Positions 7,813-16,928 of a DNA stretch of 25,504 bases are shown here, one piece after another. Origin of the DNA: an uncultured Bacteroidaceae bacterium (GTDB lineage: Bacteria; Bacteroidota; Bacteroidia; Bacteroidales; Bacteroidaceae). The DNA is taken from the NCBI GenBank assembly GCA_904501775.1, contig CAJGCJ010000017.1, positions 1 through 25,504 on the forward strand, in the 5' to 3' direction. Each line of letters opens with the position of its first letter. Position 1 is the stretch's first letter. The notes under the pieces are model-generated. The model was not told the DNA's origin, searched no databases, and worked only from the letters and a program-made list of their open reading frames with translations. The position numbers and the translations under genes were made by a program.

Positions 7813-9741
7813 ATGAACTTTGGTTTTGTAAAAGTAGCATCGGCAATTCCATCAGTAAGGGTTGCCGATTGCAAATACAATGTAGAGCAGATGCTTCCTA
7901 TTATTAAGGAGGCCGAAGAGAAGGGTGTAGAGATTCTAACCTTCCCCGAATTGGGAATAACCTCATACAGTTGCGGTGATCTGTTTCAGCAGCACCTGCT
8001 ACTGGAACAGGCCGAAAAGAGCATGGCACATCTGCTCGAAGCGACCCGACAATATAACATTATTATAATAGCGGGAATGCCGATACCCGTTGCAGGTACA
8101 CTGTTGAACTGTGCCATAGTAATCCATAACGGCAAAATAACAGGAGCTGTACCCAAGAGCTATCTGCCGGGATACAATGAATTCAACGAGGAACGCTGGT
8201 TCACATCGGGCAAGGATATTGCCGAAGGAACAAAGGTGACAATATGCGGAGAGGATATTGAGATGCATCAGCTACAACTGTTCCGCACACCCGCATGCAC
8301 ATTCGGCATTGAGATTTGTGAAGATGTATGGGGCCCCAACCCTCCCGGAACACAGCTTGCATTGCAGGGCGCCGAAATAATCTTCAACCTGTCGGCAAGC
8401 AACGAGCTTGCGGGCAAACACAACAGCCTTGTAGAGATGTGCTGCCAGCATAGTAGAAGATGCATATCAGGATATGTCTATTCAAGCTGCGGATTCGGAG
8501 AATCAACAACCGACCTTGTATTTGCAGGCAATGCCATTATAATAGAGAATGGCAACATACTTGCAAAAAGCAAACGTTTTTGCATGAACAGCCAGCTTAT
8601 GAGCTCGGAGATAGATGTCGATTATCTGCGCCACTGCCGCATGGAGAACACCACATTCGCTGCTACACGCAACGACTACCTGAGCCGTAAGGTTACGGTA
8701 ACATATATTCAACAGAAAAGGTACGAGTCGGAGGAGCTGACACGTAAGTTCATAGAGAACCCCTTTATTCCTTCAATTGAGAAACTTGGCGAACAATGCG
8801 AAGAGATGTTCTCAATTCAGACTGCCGGACTGGCAAAACGCATACAGCACACCGGAGCAAAGAGCATCGTTATAGGAATTTCGGGTGGATTGGATTCGAC
8901 ACTTGCACTGCTTGTCGCAACACATGCAGCTGACCTTCTTAGTTTGGACCGCAAATCAATAATAGGCGTAACAATGCCCGGATTCGGAACAACCGACCGC
9001 ACCTATCAGAACGCTCTCACGCTGATGCAGGAACTTGGCATAACAATGCGCGAGGTATCAATAAAGGATGCATGCATACAGCACTTCAAGGACATAGGAC
9101 ACGACATCGGAATACACGACACCACATACGAGAACTCACAGGCACGTGAACGCACACAGCTGCTGATGGATATTTCGAACAGAGAGGGCGGATTTGTGGT
9201 AGGAACCGGCGACCTTTCAGAGCTTGCTCTCGGATGGGCAACCTACAACGGCGACCACATGAGCATGTATGGAGTAAACGCATCAGTCCCCAAGACACTC
9301 GTAAAACACATTGTGCGCTGGTATGCCAACAACATCGCAAGCGAAAGAGTGTGCACTACCCTGCTCGACATTGTAGACACCCCCATCTCGCCCGAACTGA
9401 TTCCGGCCAACGAGAATGGCACAATAAAACAGAAGACCGAAGACCTCGTAGGACCATACGAACTGCACGACTTCTTCCTGTACCATTTCATGAACAACGG
9501 CTATACCCCCCGCAAGCTCTACTTCATTGCAAAGAACGCCTTCTGTGGGAAATATGATGACGCAACCATAAAGAAATGGCTCACCACATTCATCAGACGT
9601 TTCTTCACACAACAGTTCAAACGTTCGTGCATGCCCGACGGCCCAAAGGTTTGCTGTTGCAGCCTGAGCCCAAGAGGAGACTGGCGAATGCCCTCAGATG
9701 CAAGCTACAGATTATGGATAGAAGAATGTGAAAACCTATAA
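7813..9741 (+). CDS. nadE: Glutamine-dependent NAD+ synthetase
   Basis: A 642-residue cytosolic enzyme that makes NAD+ from nicotinate adenine dinucleotide, ATP and glutamine, the last step of NAD synthesis. The N-terminal nitrilase-type glutaminase domain shows the Glu46-Lys115-Cys169 triad (in FPELGIT, VPKSYLPGY and EICEDVW). The C-terminal synthetase domain carries the PP-loop SGGLDS at 357-362 and downstream GTGDLSELALGW. Length and domain order fit the bacterial glutamine-dependent form, so no separate ammonia source is needed. It is transcribed alone from a short promoter region divergent from the PerR-like gene and ends in a strong hairpin whose stem includes its own stop codon. Confidence 0.97.
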   Translation: MNFGFVKVASAIPSVRVADCKYNVEQMLPIIKEAEEKGVEILTFPELGITSYSCGDLFQQHLLLEQAEKSMAHLLEATRQYNIIIIAGMPIPVAGTLLNCAIVIHNGKITGAVPKSYLPGYNEFNEERWFTSGKDIAEGTKVTICGEDIEMHQLQLFRTPACTFGIEICEDVWGPNPPGTQLALQGAEIIFNLSASNELAGKHNSLVEMCCQHSRRCISGYVYSSCGFGESTTDLVFAGNAIIIENGNILAKSKRFCMNSQLMSSEIDVDYLRHCRMENTTFAATRNDYLSRKVTVTYIQQKRYESEELTRKFIENPFIPSIEKLGEQCEEMFSIQTAGLAKRIQHTGAKSIVIGISGGLDSTLALLVATHAADLLSLDRKSIIGVTMPGFGTTDRTYQNALTLMQELGITMREVSIKDACIQHFKDIGHDIGIHDTTYENSQARERTQLLMDISNREGGFVVGTGDLSELALGWATYNGDHMSMYGVNASVPKTLVKHIVRWYANNIASERVCTTLLDIVDTPISPELIPANENGTIKQKTEDLVGPYELHDFFLYHFMNNGYTPRKLYFIAKNAFCGKYDDATIKKWLTTFIRRFFTQQFKRSCMPDGPKVCCCSLSPRGDWRMPSDASYRLWIEECENL

Positions 9742-9776
9742 GACAAAATGACACCTCAGGGTGTCATTTTGTCTTA
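9739..9776 (+). terminator. nadE terminator hairpin
   Basis: A perfect 17-bp stem: TAAGACAAAATGACACC (9739-9755), loop TCAG, and its exact complement (9760-9776). The first three bases are the nadE stop codon. The T-run lies inside the descending arm (CATTTTGTCTTA) rather than after it. Confidence 0.75.
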
Positions 9777-9847
9777 CAAACAGCAATGGCTCAAAATTTG
9801 TTGAATAACATGTGAAAACAATTTTATTAACTTAAAAAACAGAGAAC

Positions 9848-12454
9848 ATGAATTTCAACAAATTTACCATTAAGGGTCAAGAAGCTGTCCAAGAGGCTGT
9901 CAATAGAGTTCAGTCATTGGGACAGCAGGCAATAGAGCCTATTCATCTGCTGGGCAGCATACTAAAGGTAGGCGACCGGATAGCATCGTTCCTGTTACAA
10001 AAGAACGGAGCGAACATACAGCAGATAGCACAGGAGGTTGAGCGAGAAGAGAAAAAGCTCCCGAAGGTAAGCGGCGGCGAGCCCTATCTGAGCCGCACAA
10101 GCAACGAAGTACTGACTACAGCGACAGAGATTGCACAGAAAATGGGCGACGAGTTCGTATCGATTGAACCCATTCTGCTTGCCCTTGTAAGGGTAAAGAG
10201 CAGCGCATCTGCCCTGTTGCACAATGCCGGCGTTGATGAGCAGACACTAAGCGCTGCAATAAGCGAACTCCGCAAGGGCGAGAGTGTAAAATCACAATCG
10301 GCCGAAGAGAGCTATCAGGCACTGTCAAAATATGCAATAAACCTGAACGATGCCGCGCAGAGCGGCAAACTCGACCCCGTAATAGGACGCGATGACGAGA
10401 TACGAAGAATATTGCAGATTCTGAGCCGCAGAACAAAGAACAATCCTATTCTTATAGGCGAGCCGGGAACAGGAAAAACCGCCATCGTAGAGGGACTTGC
10501 ACATCGCATTGTCCGAGGAGACGTACCCGAGAACCTGCGCAACAAAGAGATATACTCATTGGACATGGGAGCTCTTATTGCAGGAGCGAAATATAAGGGA
10601 GAGTTCGAAGAGCGCCTTAAAGCGGTAATAAACGAAGTGCTGAAATCGGAGGGCAACATAATACTCTTCATCGACGAGATACACACTCTCGTGGGAGCAG
10701 GCAAGAGCGAGGGTGCAATGGATGCCGCAAACATACTGAAGCCTGCACTTGCACGTGGCGAGTTGCGTTCCATCGGTGCCACCACCCTTGACGAATATCA
10801 GAAATATTTCGAGAAGGACAAGGCATTGGAGCGTCGTTTCCAGAGCGTACTTGTGGAGCAACCCGACACAATGAGCACCATATCTATTCTGCGTGGTTTG
10901 AAAGAGCGATACGAGAACCACCACAAAGTGCGCATACAGGACAATGCCATAATTGCGGCTGTAACCCTGAGCGACCGCTACATAACCGAGCGTTTCCTGC
11001 CCGACAAGGCGATTGACCTTATAGACGAGGCTGCAGCAAAGCTGCGTATGGAGCGCGACTCACTGCCCGAGGAACTCGACGAAATCACACGTCACATAAA
11101 ACAGCTGGAGATTGAACGCGAGGCCATCAAGCGCGAAAAGGATAGCGAGAAGCTGGAGCATTTGAACCGTGCCATATCGACACTAAAGGAACAGGAGAGC
11201 GACCTTCGCGCACAGTGGCAGCACGAACGCGAATTCGTGAACACCATACAGAACGCAAAGTTAGAGATTGAGCAGCTTAAGCACGAAGCCGAAAAGGCTG
11301 AGCGAAATGGAGACTACGGACGTGTTGCCGAAATACGTTACGGCAAGATAAAGGCTCTTAACGACAAGATTGCCGAAGCCGGCAACAAACTGCACGAGGC
11401 ACAGGGCAACAACGCCATGATTAAGGAGGAGGTAACGGCTGAAGATATAGCCGATGTAGTATCGCGCTGGACAGGAATACCCGTCAGCAAAATGCTGCAA
11501 AGCGAGCGCGAGAAGCTATTGACTCTTGAAGACGAGCTGCACAAGCGTGTAATAGGACAGAACGAAGCGATAACAGCAGTGAGCGACGCAGTGAGACGCA
11601 GCCGCGCCGGCCTGCAGGATCCACGCCGTCCTATCGGCTCGTTCATTTTCCTTGGCACAACAGGTGTAGGAAAGACAGAATTGGCAAAAGCACTTGCCGC
11701 CTATCTGTTCAACGACGAGTCGCTGATGACAAGAATAGACATGAGCGAGTATCAGGAGAAGTTCTCGGTATCGCGTCTTATCGGTGCGCCTCCGGGATAT
11801 GTAGGCTACGACGAGGGAGGACAACTCACCGAAGCTGTAAGACGCAAGCCCTACTCTGTTGTACTGTTCGACGAGATTGAGAAGGCACACCCCGATGTGT
11901 TCAATATTCTGCTTCAGGTGCTGGACGACGGCCGACTTACCGACAACAAAGGACGTATAGTGAATTTCAAGAACACCATTATCATAATGACAAGCAACAT
12001 GGGAAGTGCCTACATACAGGAACAATTCTCAAAGATAACACCAAGCAACAGAGAGGATGTCATTGAGGAGACCAAAGAGCAGATAATGGAGATGCTGAAG
12101 AAAAACATACGCCCCGAGTTCCTGAACCGTATCGACGAGACGATAATGTTCACACCGCTTGACGAAAAGGAGATTGAGCAGATTGTACGCCTGCATACAA
12201 GTGCAGTAACAAAGACGCTGAAGGAGAACGACATCAATCTGATCATAACCGAAGAGGCTATAAAGTTCATTTCCAAAGCAGGGTTTGACCCCGAGTTCGG
12301 AGCACGCCCCATCAAACGCGCCATACAGAGATACCTGTTGAATGACCTCTCGAAACAGATTCTTGCCGGCAATGTTACAAAGGATGCCACAATAAAAGTG
12401 GAGTCCGAAGGAGAGGGCCTTGAGTTCCGCAACTTGTCGGAAGGAAAAGAATAA
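9848..12454 (+). CDS. clpB: ATP-dependent chaperone ClpB (protein disaggregase)
   Basis: An 868-residue Hsp100 ATPase that extracts and refolds proteins from aggregates together with the DnaK system. Order: N-terminal Clp repeat domain (about 1-145), AAA+ domain 1 with Walker A GEPGTGKT (204-211) and Walker B IILFIDE (271-277), a coiled-coil middle domain (about 400-525) that distinguishes ClpB from ClpA and ClpC, AAA+ domain 2 with Walker A GTTGVGKT (603-610) and Walker B VVLFDEIEKAHPDV, and a C-terminal D2-small domain (GARPIKRAIQR). No IGL/F ClpP loop is apparent. No CIRCE element (TTAGCACTC inverted repeat) is visible upstream, and I cannot assign its promoter confidently: a TTTG at 9797-9800 lacks a well-spaced TAnnTTTG. 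A bidirectional terminator follows. Confidence 0.98.
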   Translation: MNFNKFTIKGQEAVQEAVNRVQSLGQQAIEPIHLLGSILKVGDRIASFLLQKNGANIQQIAQEVEREEKKLPKVSGGEPYLSRTSNEVLTTATEIAQKMGDEFVSIEPILLALVRVKSSASALLHNAGVDEQTLSAAISELRKGESVKSQSAEESYQALSKYAINLNDAAQSGKLDPVIGRDDEIRRILQILSRRTKNNPILIGEPGTGKTAIVEGLAHRIVRGDVPENLRNKEIYSLDMGALIAGAKYKGEFEERLKAVINEVLKSEGNIILFIDEIHTLVGAGKSEGAMDAANILKPALARGELRSIGATTLDEYQKYFEKDKALERRFQSVLVEQPDTMSTISILRGLKERYENHHKVRIQDNAIIAAVTLSDRYITERFLPDKAIDLIDEAAAKLRMERDSLPEELDEITRHIKQLEIEREAIKREKDSEKLEHLNRAISTLKEQESDLRAQWQHEREFVNTIQNAKLEIEQLKHEAEKAERNGDYGRVAEIRYGKIKALNDKIAEAGNKLHEAQGNNAMIKEEVTAEDIADVVSRWTGIPVSKMLQSEREKLLTLEDELHKRVIGQNEAITAVSDAVRRSRAGLQDPRRPIGSFIFLGTTGVGKTELAKALAAYLFNDESLMTRIDMSEYQEKFSVSRLIGAPPGYVGYDEGGQLTEAVRRKPYSVVLFDEIEKAHPDVFNILLQVLDDGRLTDNKGRIVNFKNTIIIMTSNMGSAYIQEQFSKITPSNREDVIEETKEQIMEMLKKNIRPEFLNRIDETIMFTPLDEKEIEQIVRLHTSAVTKTLKENDINLIITEEAIKFISKAGFDPEFGARPIKRAIQRYLLNDLSKQILAGNVTKDATIKVESEGEGLEFRNLSEGKE

Positions 12455-12470
12455 AAGAGAACATAAAACA

Positions 12471-12505
12471 AAAAAGAAGAGAACGCAAAAGGTTCTCTTC
12501 TTTTT
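12471..12505. terminator. Bidirectional terminator between clpB and the DUF4923-like gene
   Basis: A 14-bp perfect stem, AAAAAGAAGAGAAC (12471-12484), loop GCAAAAG, GTTCTCTTCTTTTT (12492-12505). A-tract on one side and T-tract on the other allow function in both directions for the two convergent genes. Confidence 0.85.
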
Positions 12506-12530
12506 GTTTATATCAGGTACTCAATCTTGT

Positions 12531-13268
12531 TTACTTCTTAAGTTCTACACCCAACATCATGCCATCGTAATTCGAAAGCAGAGCCGATATTGTAGAGAAC
12601 GTAGAGCTGCTTGAACCAAGCAACGATGAGAGACCACCTGCACTGCTCTCCTCTGTAGTTTCAGATGCAGACGCTGATGTAGAGGACAACTTCGATGTCA
12701 CACCCTGAATAAGCGCCAACAACTTGTCGGCATTAAATACTATATCCATAGATGTCACATTATATGCAACATGTGTTGTAAAATTCAGATATCCGTAGAA
12801 ATTGAAATTTATTTTCTTCTCTTCGGCATTAAGTTCATAATTACCGGCAAGTTCCTTTGGACCGATTTTTACAACGCAACTGTCGCTGCCGATAAATGCA
12901 AAGGTACAGGTACCCTCTTTAAGACCTACCTTGGCAAGGTAACCATCCAACTTTTCCTCTATCTTGTCGGTTACAACAGTACCACCGATATTTGCAAGAG
13001 CCGCTTCGCTCTCAAGAACACATGCAGTACCGGTGTAGTTCCATGTACCCTCCAATGTTCCTTCTGAGAGAGGCATTGCACCACCCAGAATAGAGCCAAG
13101 CACGCTTGACAAAAGGTCGCTTGTCGAAGATGAAGACTCGGTTTTCTCTGTATTCTCGGTCTTATCACCCTTCTTACCGAACAGACCGCCCAAAAAGCCC
13201 GAAAGACCCTGCGCCGACGCAGTCGATACAAGGAGAAGCATTGAAATGGCCAATATTATCTTTTTCAT
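12531..13268 (-). CDS. Secreted protein, probable DUF4923 family
   Basis: A 245-residue exported protein of unknown function. Residues 1-19 form a signal peptide with a signal peptidase I site (STASA then QG); there is no lipobox cysteine. A Ser/Thr/Lys-rich linker leads to a globular part beginning LEGTWNYTGTACVLES (about 72-88) and running through GNYEL and the YGYLNFTTHV segment to about 190. This layout, with GTW-Y-G-A and a lone conserved helix, matches my recollection of DUF4923, found mainly in Bacteroidales. Low-complexity Leu/Gly/Ser segments flank the core on both sides (LSSVLGSILGG near 53-63, LSSLLGSSSS near 213-222). The product is probably periplasmic or outer-membrane associated. 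No clear promoter is visible in the 61-base gap to the DUF5606 gene, so co-transcription is possible. Confidence 0.75.
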   Translation of the reverse strand: MKKIILAISMLLLVSTASAQGLSGFLGGLFGKKGDKTENTEKTESSSSTSDLLSSVLGSILGGAMPLSEGTLEGTWNYTGTACVLESEAALANIGGTVVTDKIEEKLDGYLAKVGLKEGTCTFAFIGSDSCVVKIGPKELAGNYELNAEEKKINFNFYGYLNFTTHVAYNVTSMDIVFNADKLLALIQGVTSKLSSTSASASETTEESSAGGLSSLLGSSSSTFSTISALLSNYDGMMLGVELKK

Positions 13269-13329
13269 AGTATTCGATTCTTATTGTATTAAACGAAACA
13301 GATTATCTGCTCCTTAGGATAATTATATA

Positions 13330-13755
13330 TTATTCAGCCTCTTTTACCTCCTCGGCCTCTTCGGGGAGCGTAAAATCGGTAACGCAGTTCTCAACGAGTA
13401 TATTATACCATGTGTACATCTTCTTGATGTGTGTAAGGTATACGCGCTCACGGTCGTAGTCGGGCATCACTGACTCGAAATAGGCAACAAGTTCCTCGGG
13501 TGTAGACATCTTCAAGTCAAAGGGCAATACGGCATTCTCTTTCTCATAGATTGCAGCGAATACCGAACGCAAAGGAACCTCCTCGGTATCGGTGTAGATA
13601 GCGATATCGTCGAGCATGACAATTTTATCACTGTTATATACAGGCATACGCTTGTGTGTCGCATCAATTGCCTCTACAACAAACATGTTACGACCACTTG
13701 AAATCAAACGATAAAGACCGGGCTTGCCCGAAACGGTTATTATTCTTTCAAACAT
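13330..13755 (-). CDS. DUF5606 family protein
   Basis: A 141-residue cytoplasmic protein of unknown function, conserved across Bacteroidota. The N-terminus ITVSGKPGLYRLISSGRNMFVVEAID is the hallmark of the DUF5606 domain, a small beta-rich fold; the second half, ending in a very acidic EEAEEVKEAE tail, is helical. No signal peptide or membrane segment. It lies immediately downstream of coaE on the same strand but has its own promoter in the 108-base gap (13824-13854). Function cannot be inferred from the sequence. Confidence 0.85.
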   Translation of the reverse strand: MFERIITVSGKPGLYRLISSGRNMFVVEAIDATHKRMPVYNSDKIVMLDDIAIYTDTEEVPLRSVFAAIYEKENAVLPFDLKMSTPEELVAYFESVMPDYDRERVYLTHIKKMYTWYNILVENCVTDFTLPEEAEEVKEAE

Positions 13756-13823
13756 ATTAAAATTGGTAATTAAATTATTATTCTATTATTTCTATCAGTA
13801 TAATCTGCTAAAAAAGTTGCTTG

Positions 13824-13854
13824 CGAAGATAATTTAAACTTTGATAAAATCAAA
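13824..13854 (-). promoter_or_regulatory. Promoter of the DUF5606 gene
   Basis: Minus-strand TTTG (13854-13851), a 19-base spacer and TATCTTCG (13831-13824), one base from TAnnTTTG. It lies right after the coaE stop codon and implies a leader of about 60 bases. Confidence 0.6.
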
Positions 13855-13863
13855 ACCCGACAA

Positions 13864-14475
13864 TCATTTATCTGCACATTTATCAATCGTTTTTTGCAAC
13901 GATTCTATAAATTCCTTTACCTGCGGAATCACCGGCTCCACACCGTCGTTATGCACAGCATAATCGCACAACAGCAACAAATCGTCAAGTGGCATCTGAT
14001 TGTTCATGCGGCTTATCACTCCATGACGGCTCATTCCGTCACGACCTTCGACACGCGATATACACGTCTCGGCATCGGCCCATACGAGCAACACGCGGTC
14101 TACCACCTCGTTCAAACCCGACTCGAAGAGAATGGCTGTCTCAACGGCAACAATAGGCTGTTGTTGCTGCTCGGCCCAATTTGTAAAATCGGCCTTCACT
14201 CGCGGATGCACCAGCTCATTTACACGCTCAATGGCACTTTTATCTACGAAGATACGCGATGCAAGCCATTTACGGTTCAGCCTACCCACTGCATCGTAGC
14301 ACTCTTCACCAAACATACGCACCAAACCCTGACGTATGAGGATATCACTCTCCATCAGTTCTTTAGCACGGGTATCACAATTGTACACAGGCACACCCAT
14401 AATGGAAAGCAATCGCGAGACGACCGATTTTCCACTACCAATACCACCTGTAACCGCTACTCTTAATGTTGTCAT
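13864..14475 (-). CDS. coaE: Dephospho-CoA kinase
   Basis: A 203-residue cytosolic kinase that phosphorylates the 3'-hydroxyl of dephospho-CoA, the last step of coenzyme A synthesis. P-loop GGIGSGKS at residues 10-17, followed by the typical VPVYNCDTRAKEL (substrate-binding CD motif) and the HPRVKADF segment of the CoA domain. Its start ATG overlaps the stop of the YbbR-like gene by one base (TAATG), so translation is coupled. It is the last member of the nusB-yajC-ybbR-coaE cluster. Confidence 0.96.
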   Translation of the reverse strand: MTTLRVAVTGGIGSGKSVVSRLLSIMGVPVYNCDTRAKELMESDILIRQGLVRMFGEECYDAVGRLNRKWLASRIFVDKSAIERVNELVHPRVKADFTNWAEQQQQPIVAVETAILFESGLNEVVDRVLLVWADAETCISRVEGRDGMSRHGVISRMNNQMPLDDLLLLCDYAVHNDGVEPVIPQVKEFIESLQKTIDKCADK

Positions 14476-15416
14476 TATTTTTCGATAAGAAACTCTACCT
14501 CTTCGGGTATTATACGAATGTTGCGTACACCCTCGGGCATATTTACCATGTGCAACTTTGCCCTGACACTTGTTCCATCGGCAATATCGGCATAATCGAC
14601 AGCTACCTCAAAATCATCGGCAGTCAAATCATCATATTGGGCCATATTCACATTCATAACAAGTTTAACCCGCGCAGGGAATGTCTTTATTCTGTGGTTC
14701 TCGGGCAGACCGATGCCATACACCGGCACTTCGAAACTCTTCTCGGTATAGGGCGACACAGGTATTATTATCTTTGCATTGTGGCTGTTGCAGGTGACAT
14801 TCTCGGGAAGGATAAGCGCCACCTCAAGTTCGGTTGTATCACGCAATTCGCTCAGTTCAAAAGACTCGGTCTCTATGTAGCTGAGACTCTCTGCTATGCG
14901 ACGCGGAGCATACACCCACACCGAATCGGGAAACGACAATGGAGCATCTGCTACATACTGTCGGGCTGTCTTGTAATTGCCGTTTATGCGCACCGGAAGG
15001 CGCAAAGCGCTTTCACGTGTATAATAGACCAATGTATCGGGGTAAACCGAAAGCAGGGTTGTCGACGATTGCAACTGCCCCTCGAAACGTCTTTTAAGAA
15101 CATTAACCGGAAGTGTAAGCCTGCCTCTGTCGTTATAGAACTCCTTATAACTTACACTGACAGGTATAAAAGATGAGAATTTATAGTTCATGAGAGTGGC
15201 CCCCCGGTCACGCACCCTGAATGTCACGGTTTCAGCATCCGAAGTTGAAAAGCCTACATTCTCGGGAACATCCTTGACATGCAGGGAAAGTTGTATCTCG
15301 GTTTCATAGTCCTGATTGAGCGTAAGCATCAACCAAAGACAACATGATACCAACAGGAAAAACAGGAAGAGAAGAAATTCACTTCCTGTAAAGAATTTGA
15401 GATTAAACCTATTCAA
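14475..15416 (-). CDS. YbbR-like domain protein
   Basis: A 313-residue envelope protein. One membrane segment lies near the N-terminus (about residues 13-33), followed by an extracytoplasmic part made of YbbR-type beta repeats (for example VTFRVRDRGATLMNYKF and ALRLPVRINGNYKT). In Firmicutes, YbbR/CdaR proteins regulate the diadenylate cyclase CdaA; no cyclase gene is in this window and the role in Bacteroidota is not established. It sits 63 bases downstream of yajC and overlaps coaE by one base. Family call is good, function is open. Confidence 0.85.
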   Translation of the reverse strand: MNRFNLKFFTGSEFLLFLFFLLVSCCLWLMLTLNQDYETEIQLSLHVKDVPENVGFSTSDAETVTFRVRDRGATLMNYKFSSFIPVSVSYKEFYNDRGRLTLPVNVLKRRFEGQLQSSTTLLSVYPDTLVYYTRESALRLPVRINGNYKTARQYVADAPLSFPDSVWVYAPRRIAESLSYIETESFELSELRDTTELEVALILPENVTCNSHNAKIIIPVSPYTEKSFEVPVYGIGLPENHRIKTFPARVKLVMNVNMAQYDDLTADDFEVAVDYADIADGTSVRAKLHMVNMPEGVRNIRIIPEEVEFLIEK

Positions 15417-15479
15417 AACTGTCCGGTTTTATCTGGATTCCGCCAAAACGCAATCCGGTAAATAAATGTAATGCCTACC

Positions 15480-15779
15480 TTATTGCTGAGCCGCTGTAGG
15501 GTTAGCGAATACTGCCGACTTATCAATGCGGAGAACTACACCATGAGCAACCTCTACATTTACGATATTGCCTTCAACCCTCTTAACTTTTCCGTACATA
15601 CCACCGCTTGTCACGACCTCTTGACCGGCCTGCAAACCATTACGGAAATTATCAAGTTCCTTCTGACGTTTTCTTTGGGGGCGTATCATCATAAAGTACA
15701 TGATAGCAATAATCAGAATGAACATAAAGATGGGGCTGCCCAAGAAACCGGCTACCGCTGAGTTAAGTAAGATATTCAT
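15480..15779 (-). CDS. yajC: Preprotein translocase subunit YajC
   Basis: A 99-residue inner-membrane protein that associates with SecDF and the SecYEG translocon. It has one membrane helix (about 16-36: PIFMFILIIAIMYFMMIRPQ) immediately followed by the diagnostic RPQRKRQKE stretch, then a small cytoplasmic domain with the LQAGQEVVTSGGMYGKV motif. Starts 31 bases after the nusB stop, in the same transcript. Confidence 0.97.
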   Translation of the reverse strand: MNILLNSAVAGFLGSPIFMFILIIAIMYFMMIRPQRKRQKELDNFRNGLQAGQEVVTSGGMYGKVKRVEGNIVNVEVAHGVVLRIDKSAVFANPTAAQQ

Positions 15780-15810
15780 AATTAGAAATATTATTTGTTT
15801 ATAAATTATT

Positions 15811-16731
15811 TTATGCTAAACGTCCCTCTTCGCGCAATCGCTTTACAATATTATCGAGCATACCGTTCACGAACGAGCTGCTTTTTTGAGTGCTGTAATA
15901 CTTGGCAATTTCGACATATTCATTAAGTGTCACGCTTGTGGGGATATCATCGAATGTGAGCATCTCGGCCAACGCAGCCTGCATGATTATCACATCCATG
16001 AATGCCAAACGGGAAATATCCCAATTCTTTGTACTGCCACTCATGAGAGCACGATACTCCTCGGCATTAACGATAGTGGCACGCATAAGCTTACGGGCAT
16101 AATCCATGTCATCAAGGTCTTTATACTCGGGAAGGAGCTGCTGGCAGGCACCGTTCTCCTCTTCGAAACGCTTTATTGTCTTTAAAACAAATGTATCGAC
16201 AATTGGTTTATCATCGTTCCAATAAAGGCTCACCTCTTCGAGCAACATATCGAGCTCTTCGTTATCGAATATAAATATCTTGTAGAGTTTACGCCACAAT
16301 TCACGGTCCTCGGCATAAGAGGCACCCTCGGCGAGCATGTACTCCTTATACACTTCGCTTGCCTCTATCTTGTCGAGCATACGACGCAGAAAGTCGGAAT
16401 GGTCGACCCAATTGAATTTGCTTTTGCTCATAAACTTCACAAGTTGCTCGTTTACCTGCAACTGCGCTATGAAGCTGTTGTTTACAAATTTCAGATTAGG
16501 ATTAAGATCACTCTCAGTAGGACGCAATTTAGTACTGTTGAATGCTATGCGGTCGGCTGCATAGTGTGTTATAGCCGGCATTAGCGATAACAAATGAAGG
16601 TATAGGTCATATGCCTTCGACAAACTGAAAAAAACCTCGTCTTCGGCAGCTTTCAAACTTTTACCACTATTTTTATAGTATGCATACACTATCTGCACTA
16701 CCTTAAGACGGATAAGAACTCTGTTAATCAT
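15811..16731 (-). CDS. nusB: Transcription antitermination factor NusB (long Bacteroidota form)
   Basis: An RNA-binding factor that works with NusE/S10 at boxA in antitermination of rRNA transcription. I choose the ATG at 16731 (MINRVLIRLKVVQIVYAYY), which gives 306 residues; an in-frame start 39 bases upstream adds only atypical residues. The protein is about twice the length of enterobacterial NusB; the C-terminal half carries the recognisable NusB fold, including LAEMLTFDDIPTSVTLNEYVEIAKYYS and the ending SSFVNGMLDNIVKRL. The N-terminal extension is helical and common in this phylum. First gene of the nusB-yajC-ybbR-coaE row, with a leader of about 100 bases. Confidence 0.93.
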   Translation of the reverse strand: MINRVLIRLKVVQIVYAYYKNSGKSLKAAEDEVFFSLSKAYDLYLHLLSLMPAITHYAADRIAFNSTKLRPTESDLNPNLKFVNNSFIAQLQVNEQLVKFMSKSKFNWVDHSDFLRRMLDKIEASEVYKEYMLAEGASYAEDRELWRKLYKIFIFDNEELDMLLEEVSLYWNDDKPIVDTFVLKTIKRFEEENGACQQLLPEYKDLDDMDYARKLMRATIVNAEEYRALMSGSTKNWDISRLAFMDVIIMQAALAEMLTFDDIPTSVTLNEYVEIAKYYSTQKSSSFVNGMLDNIVKRLREEGRLA

Positions 16732-16837
16732 AAAACGCTGTTTGTGATTTATTTTATAGATTCCGACCAACGCGCCTGCAAGCCGTCAAAACAGATAATT
16801 ACACATCGCAATAGGCGCTATTCGGAGAATCTGTTTG

Positions 16838-16860
16838 CAAAGGTCGCACTTTATCGCGAC
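16838..16860 (-). promoter_or_regulatory. Candidate nusB operon promoter with internal dyad
   Basis: On the minus strand GACCTTTG (16845-16838) is one base from TAnnTTTG. Twenty bases upstream is CTTG and sixteen bases upstream is TTTG; neither is ideal. Immediately upstream and overlapping is GTCGC-N8-GCGAC (16843-16860), a perfect 5-bp inverted repeat. Confidence 0.4.
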
Positions 16861-16928
16861 ACAAACAAGAAAAATGCTGTTTCTTTTTTATAAATTATTA
16901 TAACGAGTAACTCTTTTTACACCGATTT

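Noticed and set aside
9742..9847. Heat-shock CIRCE element upstream of clpB
   Set aside because: I looked for TTAGCACTC-N9-GAGTGCTAA and found no match in the clpB upstream region.
13894..15176. Long plus-strand open frames (13894-14466 and 14466-15176) opposite coaE and the YbbR-like gene
   Set aside because: Antisense shadows: His/Tyr/Thr-rich peptides without domains, while the minus strand encodes well-known proteins.
16881..16910. TTATAA-N4-TTATAA in the gap before nusB, resembling a Bacillus PerR box
   Set aside because: The spacing is one base off, the region is simply A/T-rich, and no peroxide gene is adjacent.
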